Numbered from the stretch's first letter, positions 29,431 to 38,472 are shown. The stretch: 64,000 bases of DNA from Herbaspirillum hiltneri N3 (GCF_001267925.1 NZ_CP011409.1:4154001-4218000); one strand, 5' to 3'. Notes: generated from the letters alone by a model not told the origin. A program made the numbers and translations.

Positions 29431-30156
29431 CTACACCGCCAGGTAAGCGCGCCGCACGGCGTCGTCGCGCGCCAGCTCCGCCATCGTGCCCTGGTAGCGG
29501 ATATGACCGTTTTCCAGGATGTAGGCACGGTCGCTGACCAGTCCGGCGAAATGCAGGTTTTGCTCGGACAGCAGGATCGCCATGCCGGCCTGCTTCAGCC
29601 GCAAGATCATGTTGGCCATCTGTTCGACGATCACCGGCGCCACGCCTTCGGACGGTTCATCCAGCAGCACCAGATAGGGATTGCCCATCAGCGTGCGCGC
29701 CACCGTCAGCATTTGCTGCTCGCCGCCGCTCATGCGGCCGCCGGCGCGCTGCGGCATTTCGCCGAGATTGGGGAACAGTTCGAACAGCTGCTGCGGCGTC
29801 CACGCGAAGGCATCGGGCCGCGGCGGCTGGCGGCCGACTTCAAGATTCTCTAGCACGCTCAGTTCGGAAAAGATGCGACGGTCTTCCGGTACATAACCCA
29901 TGCCCATGCGCGCAATCGTGTGCGGCCGGGCGCGGCTGATGTCCCGGCCGCGGAACACGACCTTGCCGTCGGCGCGGTCGAGCAATCCCATGACCGCCTT
30001 CATCGTGGTCGACTTGCCGGCGCCGTTGCGTCCCATCAGCGCCACCACTTCACCGCGCCCGACTTCGAAGCCGACGTCGAACAGGATGTGCGCCTGGCCA
30101 TACCAGGCGTTGAGGTTTTCCACCCGCAGCAATGTGTCTGCCTTCACGCCGGTCAT
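29431..30156 (-). CDS. livF: Branched-chain amino acid ABC transporter ATP-binding protein, LivF type
   Basis: ATPase subunit of a HAAT-family importer, 241 residues. Walker A is GRNGAGKSTT, the signature is MSGGEQQMLTVARTLM and Walker B LVLLDEPSEGVAPV. LivF-type features include NLNAWYGQAHILFDV near the start and LLSEQNLHFAGLVSDRAYIL. It overlaps the stop of the upstream livG gene by 4 nt. Substrate class (branched-chain amino acids, amides or urea) cannot be fixed from the ATPase. Confidence 0.92.
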   Translation of the reverse strand: MTGVKADTLLRVENLNAWYGQAHILFDVGFEVGRGEVVALMGRNGAGKSTTMKAVMGLLDRADGKVVFRGRDISRARPHTIARMGMGYVPEDRRIFSELSVLENLEVGRQPPRPDAFAWTPQQLFELFPNLGEMPQRAGGRMSGGEQQMLTVARTLMGNPYLVLLDEPSEGVAPVIVEQMANMILRLKQAGMAILLSEQNLHFAGLVSDRAYILENGHIRYQGTMAELARDDAVRRAYLAV

Positions 30157-30929
30157 TGCGCCTCCTGCCCGAAGGTTGTTCCGGAGCCCAGATACACCTC
30201 CTGCACCTGCGGATGATTGCGGATGGTCTCGCCATCGCCTTGCGCGATGATGCGGCCGCGCGCCAGCACGATCATGCGATCGGCGAAGGCGAACACCACG
30301 TCCATGCTGTGTTCGGTAAACAGCACCGCGAGCTTGCGTGCGACCACCAGCTCCCTGGTCAAGGCCATCAGTTCGTTGCGCTCGCCGGGCGCCATGCCGG
30401 CGGTGGGTTCATCCATCAGCAGCAGGCGCGGACGGTTGGCGAGCGCGATCGCCAATTCGACGCGCTTGACGTCGCCATAGGCCAGCACGCCGCAGGGACG
30501 TTGCGCCTGTGCGGCCATGCCGACCTGGGCCAGCAATTCCATCGCCTCGTCGCGATACATGCCTGCCGCAGGACGCCACAGGCTGAACAGCTTGCGCTTG
30601 CGCGAGACTAGCGCCATCTGCACGTTTTCGATCACCGTCATGGAACTGAAGGTGGCGGAGACCTGGAAGGTGCGGCCGACGCCGAGACGCCAGACGTCGC
30701 GCGGCTTCATGCTGCGGCGTGCATTGCTGATCTCGCGCCCGTCGAAATGCACCGAGCCGGCGTCGGGCCTGTACTGACCGTTGAGGATGTTGAAGCAGGT
30801 CGACTTGCCGGCGCCGTTCGGCCCCAGCAAGGCCAGCAACTGGCCTTCGGGCAGATCGAACGACACGCCGTCGAGCGCCCTGACGCCGCCGAAATTCTTG
30901 CCTAGATCGCGTACTTGCAGCAGGCTCAT
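30153..30929 (-). CDS. livG: Branched-chain amino acid ABC transporter ATP-binding protein, LivG type
   Basis: Second ATPase subunit, 258 residues. It begins LLQVRDLGKNFGGVRALDGV, has Walker A GPNGAGKSTC, signature LAYGDVKRVELAIALA and Walker B LLLMDEPTAGMAPGE, then LFTEHSMDVVFAFADRMIVL as in LivG. It overlaps both neighbours by 4 nt (ATGA), so permease, livG and livF are translationally coupled. Confidence 0.92.
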   Translation of the reverse strand: MSLLQVRDLGKNFGGVRALDGVSFDLPEGQLLALLGPNGAGKSTCFNILNGQYRPDAGSVHFDGREISNARRSMKPRDVWRLGVGRTFQVSATFSSMTVIENVQMALVSRKRKLFSLWRPAAGMYRDEAMELLAQVGMAAQAQRPCGVLAYGDVKRVELAIALANRPRLLLMDEPTAGMAPGERNELMALTRELVVARKLAVLFTEHSMDVVFAFADRMIVLARGRIIAQGDGETIRNHPQVQEVYLGSGTTFGQEAQ

Positions 30930-32824
30930 GCGACCTCCTCGTCATTCTTGCGCCATCTGTTCGAGACACTGGCGATCCCGCCCGGAAACAACAACACCAG
31001 CGCGAGGATCACCAGGCCGAGCAAGGCGCGCCAGTAATCCGTCTCGCGCGCGATGACGTCCTGCAGCCAGGTGAACACCGCGGCGCCGGCCACCGGTCCG
31101 GACAGCGTCTGGATGCCGCCCAGCATGACCATCACGAGACCGTCGACCGATCGGTTCACGCTGATCGCTTCCGGCGAGATACTGCCCTTGGAAAACGCAA
31201 ACAACGCACCGGCCATGCCGCAGAACAGTCCGGCGACGATGAAGGCCATCCATTGCACGCGCTTGACGTCGATGCCGATGGCCTCGGCGCGCAATGGCGA
31301 ATCCCGTCCGGCGCGCATGGCATGGCCGAACGGCGAGAACAGCACGCGCCGCAGCAACAATACGCCGGCCACGCTGAACGCCAGCGCCAGGTAGTAGAAG
31401 GCGGTCGGCGACGATGCCCACGCCGCCGGCCAGATGCCGACCAGGCCGTTGCTGCCGCCGGTGACCTCATCCCACTGGAACACGATGGCCCAGACGATCT
31501 GCGCGAACGCCAGCGTCAGCATCGCCAGATAGACGCCCGACAGCCGCACGCAAAACCAGCCGAACAGCAGCGCACCAATGGCGCCCGCCAGCGGGCCGGC
31601 GATCAGCGCCATCTCCATCGGCAAACGCAGGCCGGTCAACACCAGCGCCGCCGCATACGCGCCCAGTCCGAAATAGGCGGCATGGCCGAAGGAATGCATG
31701 CCGCCCGGCCCCATGATGAAATGCAGACTGGCGGCGAACAGCACGGCGATCAATATTTCCACCAGCAGCACGCTCAGGTAGGGGAAGCTGCCGGCCAGCA
31801 GCGGCGCCGCCAGCAACAAGGCCAGACCGGCCAGGCCGAGGCCGCGTTGCAGCTTGTTTGCCGGGCGCAGCGGCGCTTCCGGCGGACCGGCGACGCGGCT
31901 GGCGACCTGCGGCTTGCCCAGCAGGCCCCAGGGACGCAGCACCAGGATCAGCGCCATGACGAGGAATTCCGCCACCAGCGTCAGCTTCGACAGCGAGACG
32001 ACGACGCCGGCAATCGAGACCTGGCCGAAGGCGACGCACAGCGCCTTGATCTCGGCGATCAACAACGCCGCCAGGAAAGCGCCGCCGATCGAACCCATGC
32101 CGCCCACCACGACCACGACGAAGGCGTTGCCGATGGTTTCCAGGTCGAGCGCCAGCGTGGCCGGCATGCGCGGCCCCTGCAGCGCGCCGCCCAGGCCGGC
32201 AAGGAAGCAACCCAGCGCAAACACGCCGGTGAACAGCCACGACTGGTGGATGCCGAGGGCGCCGGCCATTTCGCGGTCCTGCGTCGCCGCGCGGATCAGC
32301 GTGCCCCAGCGTGTGCGGTTGAGCAGCAGCCATAGCAGGCCGAGCACGGCCGGGCCGATGACGATCAGCACCAGGTCGTATTGCGGCAGGCGGCGTCCGA
32401 GCAATTCCACCGAACCGGCCAGGCCGGGAGCGCGCGGACCGAACAGGTCTTCCGGTCCCCACAGGTAGAGGGCGGCGTCTTTCAGCACCAGCACCAGCGC
32501 AAAGGTGGCCAGCAACTGGAACAGTTCGGGTGCGCGATAAATGCGGCGCAGGACGGTGATCTCGACCAGCGCGCCGAGCAGCGCCACGGCGCAGGCCGAC
32601 AGCAGCACCGCGCTCCAGAAGCCGACGCCGCTGGCGCCGATCAGGCTGACCAGCGTGTAGGCAATGAACACGCCGAGCATGTAGAAGGAGCCGTGGGCGA
32701 AGTTGACGATGCGCGTGACACCGAAGATCAGCGACAAGCCGGCCGCCACCAGGAACATGGCGGAGGCGTCGGCGAGGCCGTTGATCAGTTGTACTGCGAG
32801 GCTGGAAAAAGTCATTGCATGCAT
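30926..32824 (-). CDS. Fused LivH-LivM branched-chain amino acid ABC permease
   Basis: 632 residues holding both permease subunits in one chain. The first half (about 1-295) is LivH-like (MFLVAAGLSLIFGVTRIVNFAHGSFYMLG; FALGCFLAGLGGALQGPRMP). After a linker, the second half (about 325-632) is LivM-like (GPGGMHSFGHAAYFGLGAYA; SPFGHAMRAGRDSPLRAEAIG). Most relatives encode these as two genes; fusions occur. The start is ATG 32824 or, three codons later, 32815. It is the first gene of the operon. No periplasmic binding protein gene is adjacent, so the transporter must use one from elsewhere. Confidence 0.9.
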   Translation of the reverse strand: MHAMTFSSLAVQLINGLADASAMFLVAAGLSLIFGVTRIVNFAHGSFYMLGVFIAYTLVSLIGASGVGFWSAVLLSACAVALLGALVEITVLRRIYRAPELFQLLATFALVLVLKDAALYLWGPEDLFGPRAPGLAGSVELLGRRLPQYDLVLIVIGPAVLGLLWLLLNRTRWGTLIRAATQDREMAGALGIHQSWLFTGVFALGCFLAGLGGALQGPRMPATLALDLETIGNAFVVVVVGGMGSIGGAFLAALLIAEIKALCVAFGQVSIAGVVVSLSKLTLVAEFLVMALILVLRPWGLLGKPQVASRVAGPPEAPLRPANKLQRGLGLAGLALLLAAPLLAGSFPYLSVLLVEILIAVLFAASLHFIMGPGGMHSFGHAAYFGLGAYAAALVLTGLRLPMEMALIAGPLAGAIGALLFGWFCVRLSGVYLAMLTLAFAQIVWAIVFQWDEVTGGSNGLVGIWPAAWASSPTAFYYLALAFSVAGVLLLRRVLFSPFGHAMRAGRDSPLRAEAIGIDVKRVQWMAFIVAGLFCGMAGALFAFSKGSISPEAISVNRSVDGLVMVMLGGIQTLSGPVAGAAVFTWLQDVIARETDYWRALLGLVILALVLLFPGGIASVSNRWRKNDEEVA

Positions 32825-32941
32825 TTGCCGGAGGACGGCGGTGCGGCCTGTGCGTACGCCATCGGGGAATATTGGGCTAGAGTATACGATGCCGCGCCGC
32901 CAAACGTGCCGTGCGCCCGTCCCAACAACAATGGAGTCTGC

Positions 32942-33568
32942 ATGTTTCTCGATTTTTCCCAGGTTGATCCGCGCCAGGCGTATAGCTGGCTGGCCTCGGC
33001 CGTCATCCCGCGGCCGGTGGCCTGGGTGTCCACCGTGTCGGCCGCGGGCGTGAGCAATCTCGCTCCCTTCAGCTTCTTTCAGATGATCACCGGCAAGCCG
33101 CCGACGGTGATGATTTCACCGCTGGTGCAGCGCGACGGCAGCATCAAGGACACCGTGCGCAATGTGCAGGAAACCGGCCAGCTGGTGGTCAACCTGGTCA
33201 GCTTCGACATGGCTGACGCCATGAACGAGACCTCGTTTTCGTATGACGCCGACGTCAGCGAATTCGAACGCTGCGGCATCGCCTCCGCGCCCTCGACGCT
33301 GGTGCTGCCGGCGCGCGTCGCCAACGCGCCGGTCAGCCTCGAATGCGAACTGGCCAGCTGCACGCCCTATCCCGCCGATGCGCCATCCTGCCACATCGTG
33401 CTGGGCCGCGTGCTGGCCGCGCATTTTGACGAGAGCATCCTCAACGACAAGCAACTGCCCGATCCGGTCAAACTCAATTTGCTGGCGCGCATGGGCGGCG
33501 ACTGGTACGGCCGCACCCGCAGCGATGCCAACTTTGAATTGTCGCGTCCGCGCGGCTGGGCGAAATAA
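32942..33568 (+). CDS. Flavin reductase family protein
   Basis: FMN-binding split-barrel protein of 208 residues, of the type that reduces flavin or acts as a stand-alone FMN oxidoreductase. The start MFLDFSQVDPRQAYSWLASA, the PRPVAWVSTV strand, SNLAPFSFFQMITGKPP and MISPLVQRDGSIKDTVRN are characteristic. It is followed after 28 nt by a GlxA-type regulator and divergent from the ABC operon. The physiological substrate is unknown. Confidence 0.88.
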   Translation: MFLDFSQVDPRQAYSWLASAVIPRPVAWVSTVSAAGVSNLAPFSFFQMITGKPPTVMISPLVQRDGSIKDTVRNVQETGQLVVNLVSFDMADAMNETSFSYDADVSEFERCGIASAPSTLVLPARVANAPVSLECELASCTPYPADAPSCHIVLGRVLAAHFDESILNDKQLPDPVKLNLLARMGGDWYGRTRSDANFELSRPRGWAK

Positions 33569-33596
33569 GAGAAAGCATGGAAGAAAGCGTGAAACA

Positions 33597-34562
33597 ATGA
33601 AGAAGCTGACCCTGGTGGTCTTTGACGGAGTACAAGCGCTGGACGTGGCCGGCCCCCTGGACGTGTTCTCCGAGGCCAACCTGCTGCTGCCGGCCAGGGA
33701 TCATTATCAGATCACGCTGGTGGGCGAACGTCCCGACAGTGTCATGTGTTCCAGCGGGATGGAGTTCCGGGTGCATGTCGACTATCCGAATTTTCATGCC
33801 GACAGCGACTTGCTGCTGGTGGCCGGCGGCCCGCGCGTACCGGAATACCGGCCGGACGCCGCCTTCATGAACTGGCTGAACGAACGCGTGCGCGGCGCCG
33901 CGAAATTCGGTGCGGTCTGCAACGGCGTCTTCCTGCTGGGACACGCCGGATTGCTGGCCGGCCGGGAAGTGACGACGCATTGGGACCATGCCGAGCGCCT
34001 CTCCAGGCAATTTCCCGAACTGAACGTCCGGCCCGACAAGATATTCGTACGCGACGGCAATCTGTTCACCTGCGGCGGCGTCACCGCCGGCATCGATTTG
34101 TGCCTGGCGCTGGTGGCCGAAGACTGGGGCCATGAGCTCGCCGTCAAGGTGGCCAAGCGCCTGATCGTCTACATCCGCCGCGAAGGCGGACAATCGCAAT
34201 ACAGTCCTTATCTCGCCGTCGGACCGGGTGAGGATTCGCTGGTGGCCAAGGTGCTGAAGTACGTGACCGATCACATCAGCGACGCTCTCACCATCGAAGA
34301 AATCGCCGACGCGGTCGGCGTCAGCCGCCGCACCTTTTCGCGCGCCTTCGCCAAGCATGCAAACGTGACGCCGTCGGTATTCGTCGAGCAGGTGCGTATC
34401 GACTTCGCGCGCAAGCTGCTGGAAGAGACCGACGTGCCGCTGAAGACCGTCGCCTTCCGCTGCGGCTTCAGCAACGCGACGCAGATGCGCATGATCTTTT
34501 CGCGTCAGCTGAACACCACGCCAAAGGCGTACAGGGACGGCTTTCGCGCAGGCCGGGACTAG
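33597..34562 (+). CDS. GlxA family transcriptional regulator (DJ-1/PfpI plus AraC domain)
   Basis: 321 residues. The N-terminal DJ-1/PfpI-like domain (about 1-185) begins KLTLVVFDGVQALDVAGPLD and has AVCNGVFLLGHAGLL at the nucleophile elbow. The AraC-type DNA-binding domain follows (about 215-320): ALTIEEIADAVGVSRRTFSR and VAFRCGFSNATQMRMIFSRQ. ATG 33597 is chosen as the first Met at the conserved start. It probably controls the flavin reductase gene or another neighbour. Its stop overlaps the convergent channel gene's stop at a shared CTAG. Confidence 0.92.
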   Translation: MKKLTLVVFDGVQALDVAGPLDVFSEANLLLPARDHYQITLVGERPDSVMCSSGMEFRVHVDYPNFHADSDLLLVAGGPRVPEYRPDAAFMNWLNERVRGAAKFGAVCNGVFLLGHAGLLAGREVTTHWDHAERLSRQFPELNVRPDKIFVRDGNLFTCGGVTAGIDLCLALVAEDWGHELAVKVAKRLIVYIRREGGQSQYSPYLAVGPGEDSLVAKVLKYVTDHISDALTIEEIADAVGVSRRTFSRAFAKHANVTPSVFVEQVRIDFARKLLEETDVPLKTVAFRCGFSNATQMRMIFSRQLNTTPKAYRDGFRAGRD

Positions 34563-35551
34563 GCGCTCAGCAAGCGCCCGGTCAACAAAGCGTGCAGCGT
34601 GCGGAACGACAGTACGGTAACCGACGTGGTCAGCACGAACAGCAGCAGCGCGGCGATGAAGCCCAGCCCCTTCCCGCCCACCGCACCGGCGTAGACAAAC
34701 GCCGCATTGGTCATGGCCGCCATCGGAAAGCCGATGCCCCACCACGTCGCCGAGAACGGCGCCGGCTTCACCAGCAGGCGATACAGGATGATCGCAAACA
34801 GGAACAGGCCGAAGTAGAACAGCAGCGCGGCGAACATGTCCACTTTTTGCGCGAGGTTGACGTAGGCGATGAAACCGACGGCGAACGGCGCCATCAGGAT
34901 CATCTTCGAAGGACGCATGGCGGCGCCGAGCGGATCGTGATGAACCAGCCGCGAGAAAATGAGGATGAAGAAGACAATCGCGCTGACACTGCCGATGGCG
35001 GCTCCCAACAAGTTCACCTCATGCGTCCAGCCCGCCGTGAAGCTGCCGCCCGTCACAACGATGTCGAGGCTGCCGACGCCGCCAATCAGCCAGGCGGGCA
35101 CTGCACTCGTCGGTGCGGCGTTGCCGTTGAGCAGGCGCGAGATCATCAGCGCGCTCAGGACCAGCGTGATAAGGGTGCCGATGCACCAGACCACCAGCTG
35201 GGCGGCGCTGCTGTAGCTGCCGATCACACTGGAGAGCAGCATGATGCTGATGCCGACGGTGCCGAAGAAACTGCCGATGACGGGATGCGAAAATTCCGCC
35301 TTCACCAATTCCGGATGCAGGAGCAGTTTGCCAAGATAGGACAGCGCCAGCACGGCGAACAAGGCCAGCGCAACGACGCCGATGGTGTCGGACACGGCAG
35401 GAGTGACGCCATAGGCCTTGCCGGCAAGACGCCAGGCCAGCGCCAGGCCGGCGATGCTCATGACGGAGCCGAACAGGCTGACCGGAAGATGACGAACGGA
35501 TTGCGTTCGCGCTGCCGGAGTGGCGGCGCGACTGGTTGAGGCAGTTTCCAT
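34559..35551 (-). CDS. TehA/SLAC1-family membrane transporter
   Basis: 330 residues with about ten membrane segments, related to the tellurite-resistance/dicarboxylate transporter and plant SLAC1 anion channels. The central HPVIGSFFGTVGISIMLLSS and the C-terminal FSATWWGIGFPMAAMTNAA match the family. ATG 35551 has GGAG 8 nt upstream; the longer frame would add 31 non-family residues. Transport of anions is inferred from the family; the substrate is not known. Confidence 0.87.
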   Translation of the reverse strand: METASTSRAATPAARTQSVRHLPVSLFGSVMSIAGLALAWRLAGKAYGVTPAVSDTIGVVALALFAVLALSYLGKLLLHPELVKAEFSHPVIGSFFGTVGISIMLLSSVIGSYSSAAQLVVWCIGTLITLVLSALMISRLLNGNAAPTSAVPAWLIGGVGSLDIVVTGGSFTAGWTHEVNLLGAAIGSVSAIVFFILIFSRLVHHDPLGAAMRPSKMILMAPFAVGFIAYVNLAQKVDMFAALLFYFGLFLFAIILYRLLVKPAPFSATWWGIGFPMAAMTNAAFVYAGAVGGKGLGFIAALLLFVLTTSVTVLSFRTLHALLTGRLLSA

Positions 35552-35889
35552 ACAGACTCCATGTGGGATGCGGTGTGTCACCGGATGTCTGGATTCTGCA
35601 CCAGCGCTGCAGGCGTGATTCATCGCTGCCGGCGCTTGTCCCAAAAGCGTTCCCGGTTGTCCCGAAAACGATCAGGGGTGTTGTGATATGACACGGCGCC
35701 GGCGTGGAACGATGCGACGGCGCAGATCGGATCGGTGATCAGTGTCTTGCCGGAGCGGGAAATGCCGATCGACATGCAGACCAACATGCCGACCTGGCCG
35801 CTCGCCGGGCCGGGAAGGAACTGGCGCGTTGCGGGAGTTCCTGAAGTTTTTGCGCGACAAAAAGAAAAGGCCTACCGGTGTTGAGCTGC
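35552..35889. other. Gene-free boundary between core and accessory sequence
   Basis: 338 bp without a credible gene. Short open frames on both strands show no family features. It may hold decayed sequence upstream of the VOC remnant. Confidence 0.4.
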
Positions 35890-36152
35890 GATTCTGCGAC
35901 CTAGGCAAACCATGGGCAGGATGGCATAGTGCAGATCAAGCAGGGAACGGACAGAGGGTCGCCTTCGCAGCGGCTTCCAGGGCCGCTGTTCGGGCGGCGT
36001 ATGAGATCGCCCTGGAAAATGATGGTGCATGCGAGGAGCCGCCAGGATTGCGCCATCAATACCATGCCAATTACTACGGCGCGTATTTTCGAGACCCAGA
36101 AGGGAACAAGCCATGCGTTGCTTGCCATGCCCCAGCATTCAAAGGCTCATGA
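35890..36152 (+). pseudogene. VOC (glyoxalase-fold) family protein, C-terminal remnant
   Basis: The translated end (VAFAAASRAAVRAAYEIALE, then a GLRHQYHANYYGAYFRDPEG block) matches the last strand-helix unit of VOC/glyoxalase-fold proteins, including the metal-ligand region. The N-terminal half of the fold is missing; upstream codons in this frame are low-similarity, Arg- and Pro-rich. So this is the 3' remnant of a gene cut or decayed at the core/accessory boundary. The exact left end is uncertain. Confidence 0.6.
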
Positions 36153-36261
36153 CATTCTTTAAGACAGAAGACACAACAGACGTATGTAGTCCGGCAGAGG
36201 TAAGCAAAGGAAGGATTCAATATGGAAAATGCCAAAACGGTAACGAATGGAGACTCCTACG

Positions 36262-36666
36262 ATGCATGAGACATCACAAGAACCAGCGACTGCCGGCATG
36301 TACAAGCAATACATTGCCTGCCTGAATGCCCGTGCCTGGAACGAGCTTGGCGAATTCGTGGCCGCCGATGTGATCCACAATGGGCGCCCGCTCGGGTTAG
36401 GTGGCTACAGGGCCATGCTTGAAGAGAACGTTCGAGACATCCCGGACCTTTATTTCAACGCCGATCTCGTCGTCGCTAACGAGAGTCATATCGCCTCACG
36501 GCTACGTTTTTCCTGCACGCCTGTCCGAGAGATCCTCGGCGTTCCGGTCAATGGACGGCATATCGTGTTCCACGAGCATGCTTTTTACACGTTGCGAGCA
36601 GGGAAGATCATAGAAGTTTTCTCGGTCATTGATAAGATGGCAGTTGAAGCGCAAGTAAGACCCTAG
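36262..36666 (+). CDS. SnoaL-like ester cyclase family protein
   Basis: 134 residues with the NTF2/SnoaL-like fold signature of ester cyclases (YKQYIACLNARAWNELGEFV, AADVIHNG, GGYRAMLEENVRDIPDLYFN, HAFYTLRAGKIIEVFSVID). Members include polyketide cyclases and many proteins of unknown role. ATG 36262 has GGAG about 9 nt upstream; ATG 36247 is an in-frame alternative with no ribosome site. It is the last gene before the first copy of the 24-bp repeat. Confidence 0.8.
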   Translation: MHETSQEPATAGMYKQYIACLNARAWNELGEFVAADVIHNGRPLGLGGYRAMLEENVRDIPDLYFNADLVVANESHIASRLRFSCTPVREILGVPVNGRHIVFHEHAFYTLRAGKIIEVFSVIDKMAVEAQVRP

Positions 36667-36816
36667 CACGGCTACTCCCTTCACGATTAGCGTTCCCGAC
36701 GATCGCCTGGTGCAAATCAGATAGAAGATCGGCCCCTACGATCGGCGTCGAAAAGTAGTGCCTCGCCATCTTGCCGATATCATGTTCATGGGAGAGCTTT
36801 GCGGCTAGGGTGATGT

Positions 36817-36840
36817 GTCCGCAATCGGCCAGTTGCAGAC
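36817..36840 (+). repeat. 24-bp cassette-boundary repeat, copy 1
   Basis: Left half GTCCGCAAT, core CGGCCA, right half GTTGCAGAC. It marks the left edge of the array, 29 bp before the SUKH gene. Confidence 0.85.
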
Positions 36841-36869
36841 TTCTCTCCTAAAGCCAAGAGCATAAAAAT

Positions 36870-37253
36870 ATGAACGAAGTTGATGCAAAAAATAGCCCCT
36901 TTCGCCTCCCGACAGACTTGGAGATTGATGCTGCTGAAAATAGTTTAGGGATGAAATTTCATCCGGACTATCGAAAGTTTCTTCTTAGTGGAGGAGACGT
37001 AGCGAATGCAGTGTTCACTCCAGCAGTCGTTTTGCCAGGGTCGGGATACTGTGACTTGGTGGAGATTGCAGAAACCGCATGGAAAGTGATGGGAGTTCCT
37101 CGTCACTATTTACCGTTTATCGAAGATAACGGCGACTATTTTTGCATTACGTCTGACGGAGATATTGTGTATTGGTCTCACGACGGCGCAACAAGCGAAC
37201 GATGGTCAACGCTCGAGCTGTGGTATCAACAGGTATGCGTGGAACGAAAGTGA
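36870..37253 (+). CDS. SMI1/KNR4 (SUKH) family protein
   Basis: 127 residues of the SUKH fold: RLPTDLEIDAAENSLGMKFH, the DYRKFLLSGGD segment and LPFIEDNGDYFCITSDGDIV. SUKH proteins are frequent immunity proteins against polymorphic toxins and also occur alone. No toxin gene is adjacent. It is a single-gene unit between repeat copies 1 and 2, with AT-richer codon use than the core genes to the left. Confidence 0.85.
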   Translation: MNEVDAKNSPFRLPTDLEIDAAENSLGMKFHPDYRKFLLSGGDVANAVFTPAVVLPGSGYCDLVEIAETAWKVMGVPRHYLPFIEDNGDYFCITSDGDIVYWSHDGATSERWSTLELWYQQVCVERK

Positions 37254-37261
37254 ATTAGCTC

Positions 37262-37285
37262 GTCCGCTTCCAGCCACTAGCAGCC
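37262..37285 (+). repeat. 24-bp cassette-boundary repeat, copy 2 (degenerate core)
   Basis: Left half GTCCGCTTC, core CAGCCA (one change), right half CTAGCAGCC. It begins 8 bp after the SUKH stop. Confidence 0.75.
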
Positions 37286-37326
37286 ATTGAGTTGTCGTTA
37301 CAATGCTACGCGAGGAGAAGAAAAAT

Positions 37327-37755
37327 ATGCTCGATAAGTGGATCAAGGCACTGCGGTTTCCTGAAGTGGAAAAGCATTGGCAGAGAAAAATCGATGATCG
37401 CTTTGTTCTTGTCTTTGATACCGATTTAAATACATTTTCCTTGTACGACAACCACGAACTAAGTTGCCAATTTACTTGGACAAACATACTTGAAATTCAA
37501 GTGCTGCAAAGAAGTGAGTTTCCTCCCTTAGTCTGGAAGATCATTGCGGATCACGGCGAATGGCTCATACCGATGGGCGGAAGATACGCCGAAGTATTGG
37601 AAGAAAGAATTGATCATCTTCCAGATTACTCACGACAGCAGAACGTGGAATTGCGTCCCCCTTCCGGCTTTAAAACAGCTATATCTCAATGGAGAAGAAA
37701 CAATACGCTGCCGTTTCGACCAGATGTTGATTGGGATGAGATTGGCTACATATAG
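37327..37755 (+). CDS. Hypothetical protein, single gene between repeats
   Basis: 142 residues, soluble, rich in Trp and charged residues, with no signal peptide and no family I recognise (LDKWIKALRFPEVEKHWQRK at the N-terminus, DHGEWLIPMGGRYAEVLEE in the middle). ATG 37327 is chosen because AGGAG lies about 10 nt upstream; an upstream in-frame ATG at 37303 precedes that site. It occupies the interval between repeat copies 2 and 3. Nearby SUKH and DUF1877 proteins make a small immunity-type role conceivable, but nothing in the sequence shows it. Confidence 0.7.
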   Translation: MLDKWIKALRFPEVEKHWQRKIDDRFVLVFDTDLNTFSLYDNHELSCQFTWTNILEIQVLQRSEFPPLVWKIIADHGEWLIPMGGRYAEVLEERIDHLPDYSRQQNVELRPPSGFKTAISQWRRNNTLPFRPDVDWDEIGYI

Positions 37756-37800
37756 ACAAAAAATTATTCTCAAATCCATCGTAAGTATTCGCCAGAAGAG

Positions 37801-37824
37801 GACTGCAATCGGCCAGAAACAGAC
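37801..37824 (+). repeat. 24-bp cassette-boundary repeat, copy 3
   Basis: Left half GACTGCAAT, core CGGCCA (37810-37815), right half GAAACAGAC. Identity with the second copy of the duplicated unit starts exactly at this core. Confidence 0.9.
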
Positions 37825-38425
37825 TCTCCTGTAACGAAGAATGTATTGGCGCATCATGAACGAATACGAAAAAAATAATCGTGCAAGACTCATCCAATTA
37901 TTATCGAAGATTCCATCTCAACCGTGTCCGCCTGGCTGGCGAAAGACCGGTACATTCGCCGTTGGGGGACTAACCGAAATAGGCTTCTCGCAACGATCCG
38001 AGTTGCTTTTGGTTGTTTCCAGCGCCGGCAGAGGTGTGATCGATTGCACGCAGGGGAGAAAAATTGCACGTGACGACCAGGTCGATGGCGACTGGTATTC
38101 CGCATGCTCCTTGATTTGTGAAGGCATCGGCCCCTTAAAAGACGAGCGGGTACAACTGGCCGGATTAGCAGGTGGTGGCTTACCACTTTCCAACAAAAGC
38201 GGCGAGTCGTTAGAAAGTGCGGCGCCGAACTGGCCTAATTCGATTTATTCTTCTGTGGTCCCTATAAGTCTGCTTTGGTCGAAGGCCATCAGACAGGCTG
38301 TGTACATATCGCATCTGACGACTTCCGTGCATTTGGATTTTCGTTTAGCGGAAACTCATTTGTCTTCGCCACTAGCAGCGATATCACAGTGTTTAGCAAG
38401 CTAATGGGGTGACCGCTTCCGGCCA
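37810..38425 (+). repeat. 616-bp duplicated cassette, copy A
   Basis: Identical, as far as I compared it by eye, to 51665-52280 (offset 13,855). It begins at the CGGCCA core of repeat copy 3 and ends at the CGGCCA core of copy 4. Outside these limits the two loci differ at once. It contains one 187-codon gene and no transposase, terminal inverted repeats or target duplication. Confidence 0.95.
37841..38404 (+). CDS. Hypothetical protein, duplicated cassette gene (copy A)
   Basis: 187 residues, soluble, no signal peptide. The conserved-looking centre is CPPGWRKTGTFAVGGLTEIG followed by ELLLVVSSAGRGVIDCTQG. I do not know a function; the family seems to be one of small hypothetical proteins. 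The start may be ATG 37841 or ATG 37856; neither has a strong ribosome site. The protein is identical to that at 51696-52259. Confidence 0.78.
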   Translation: MYWRIMNEYEKNNRARLIQLLSKIPSQPCPPGWRKTGTFAVGGLTEIGFSQRSELLLVVSSAGRGVIDCTQGRKIARDDQVDGDWYSACSLICEGIGPLKDERVQLAGLAGGGLPLSNKSGESLESAAPNWPNSIYSSVVPISLLWSKAIRQAVYISHLTTSVHLDFRLAETHLSSPLAAISQCLAS

Positions 38426-38434
38426 GAACCAGCC
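38411..38434 (+). repeat. 24-bp cassette-boundary repeat, copy 4
   Basis: Left half GACCGCTTC, core CGGCCA (38420-38425), right half GAACCAGCC. Right limit of duplicated cassette copy A. Confidence 0.9.
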
Positions 38435-38472
38435 AGTCATACTTATTAAGTGGTTTATTGCCATAGAAAAAT

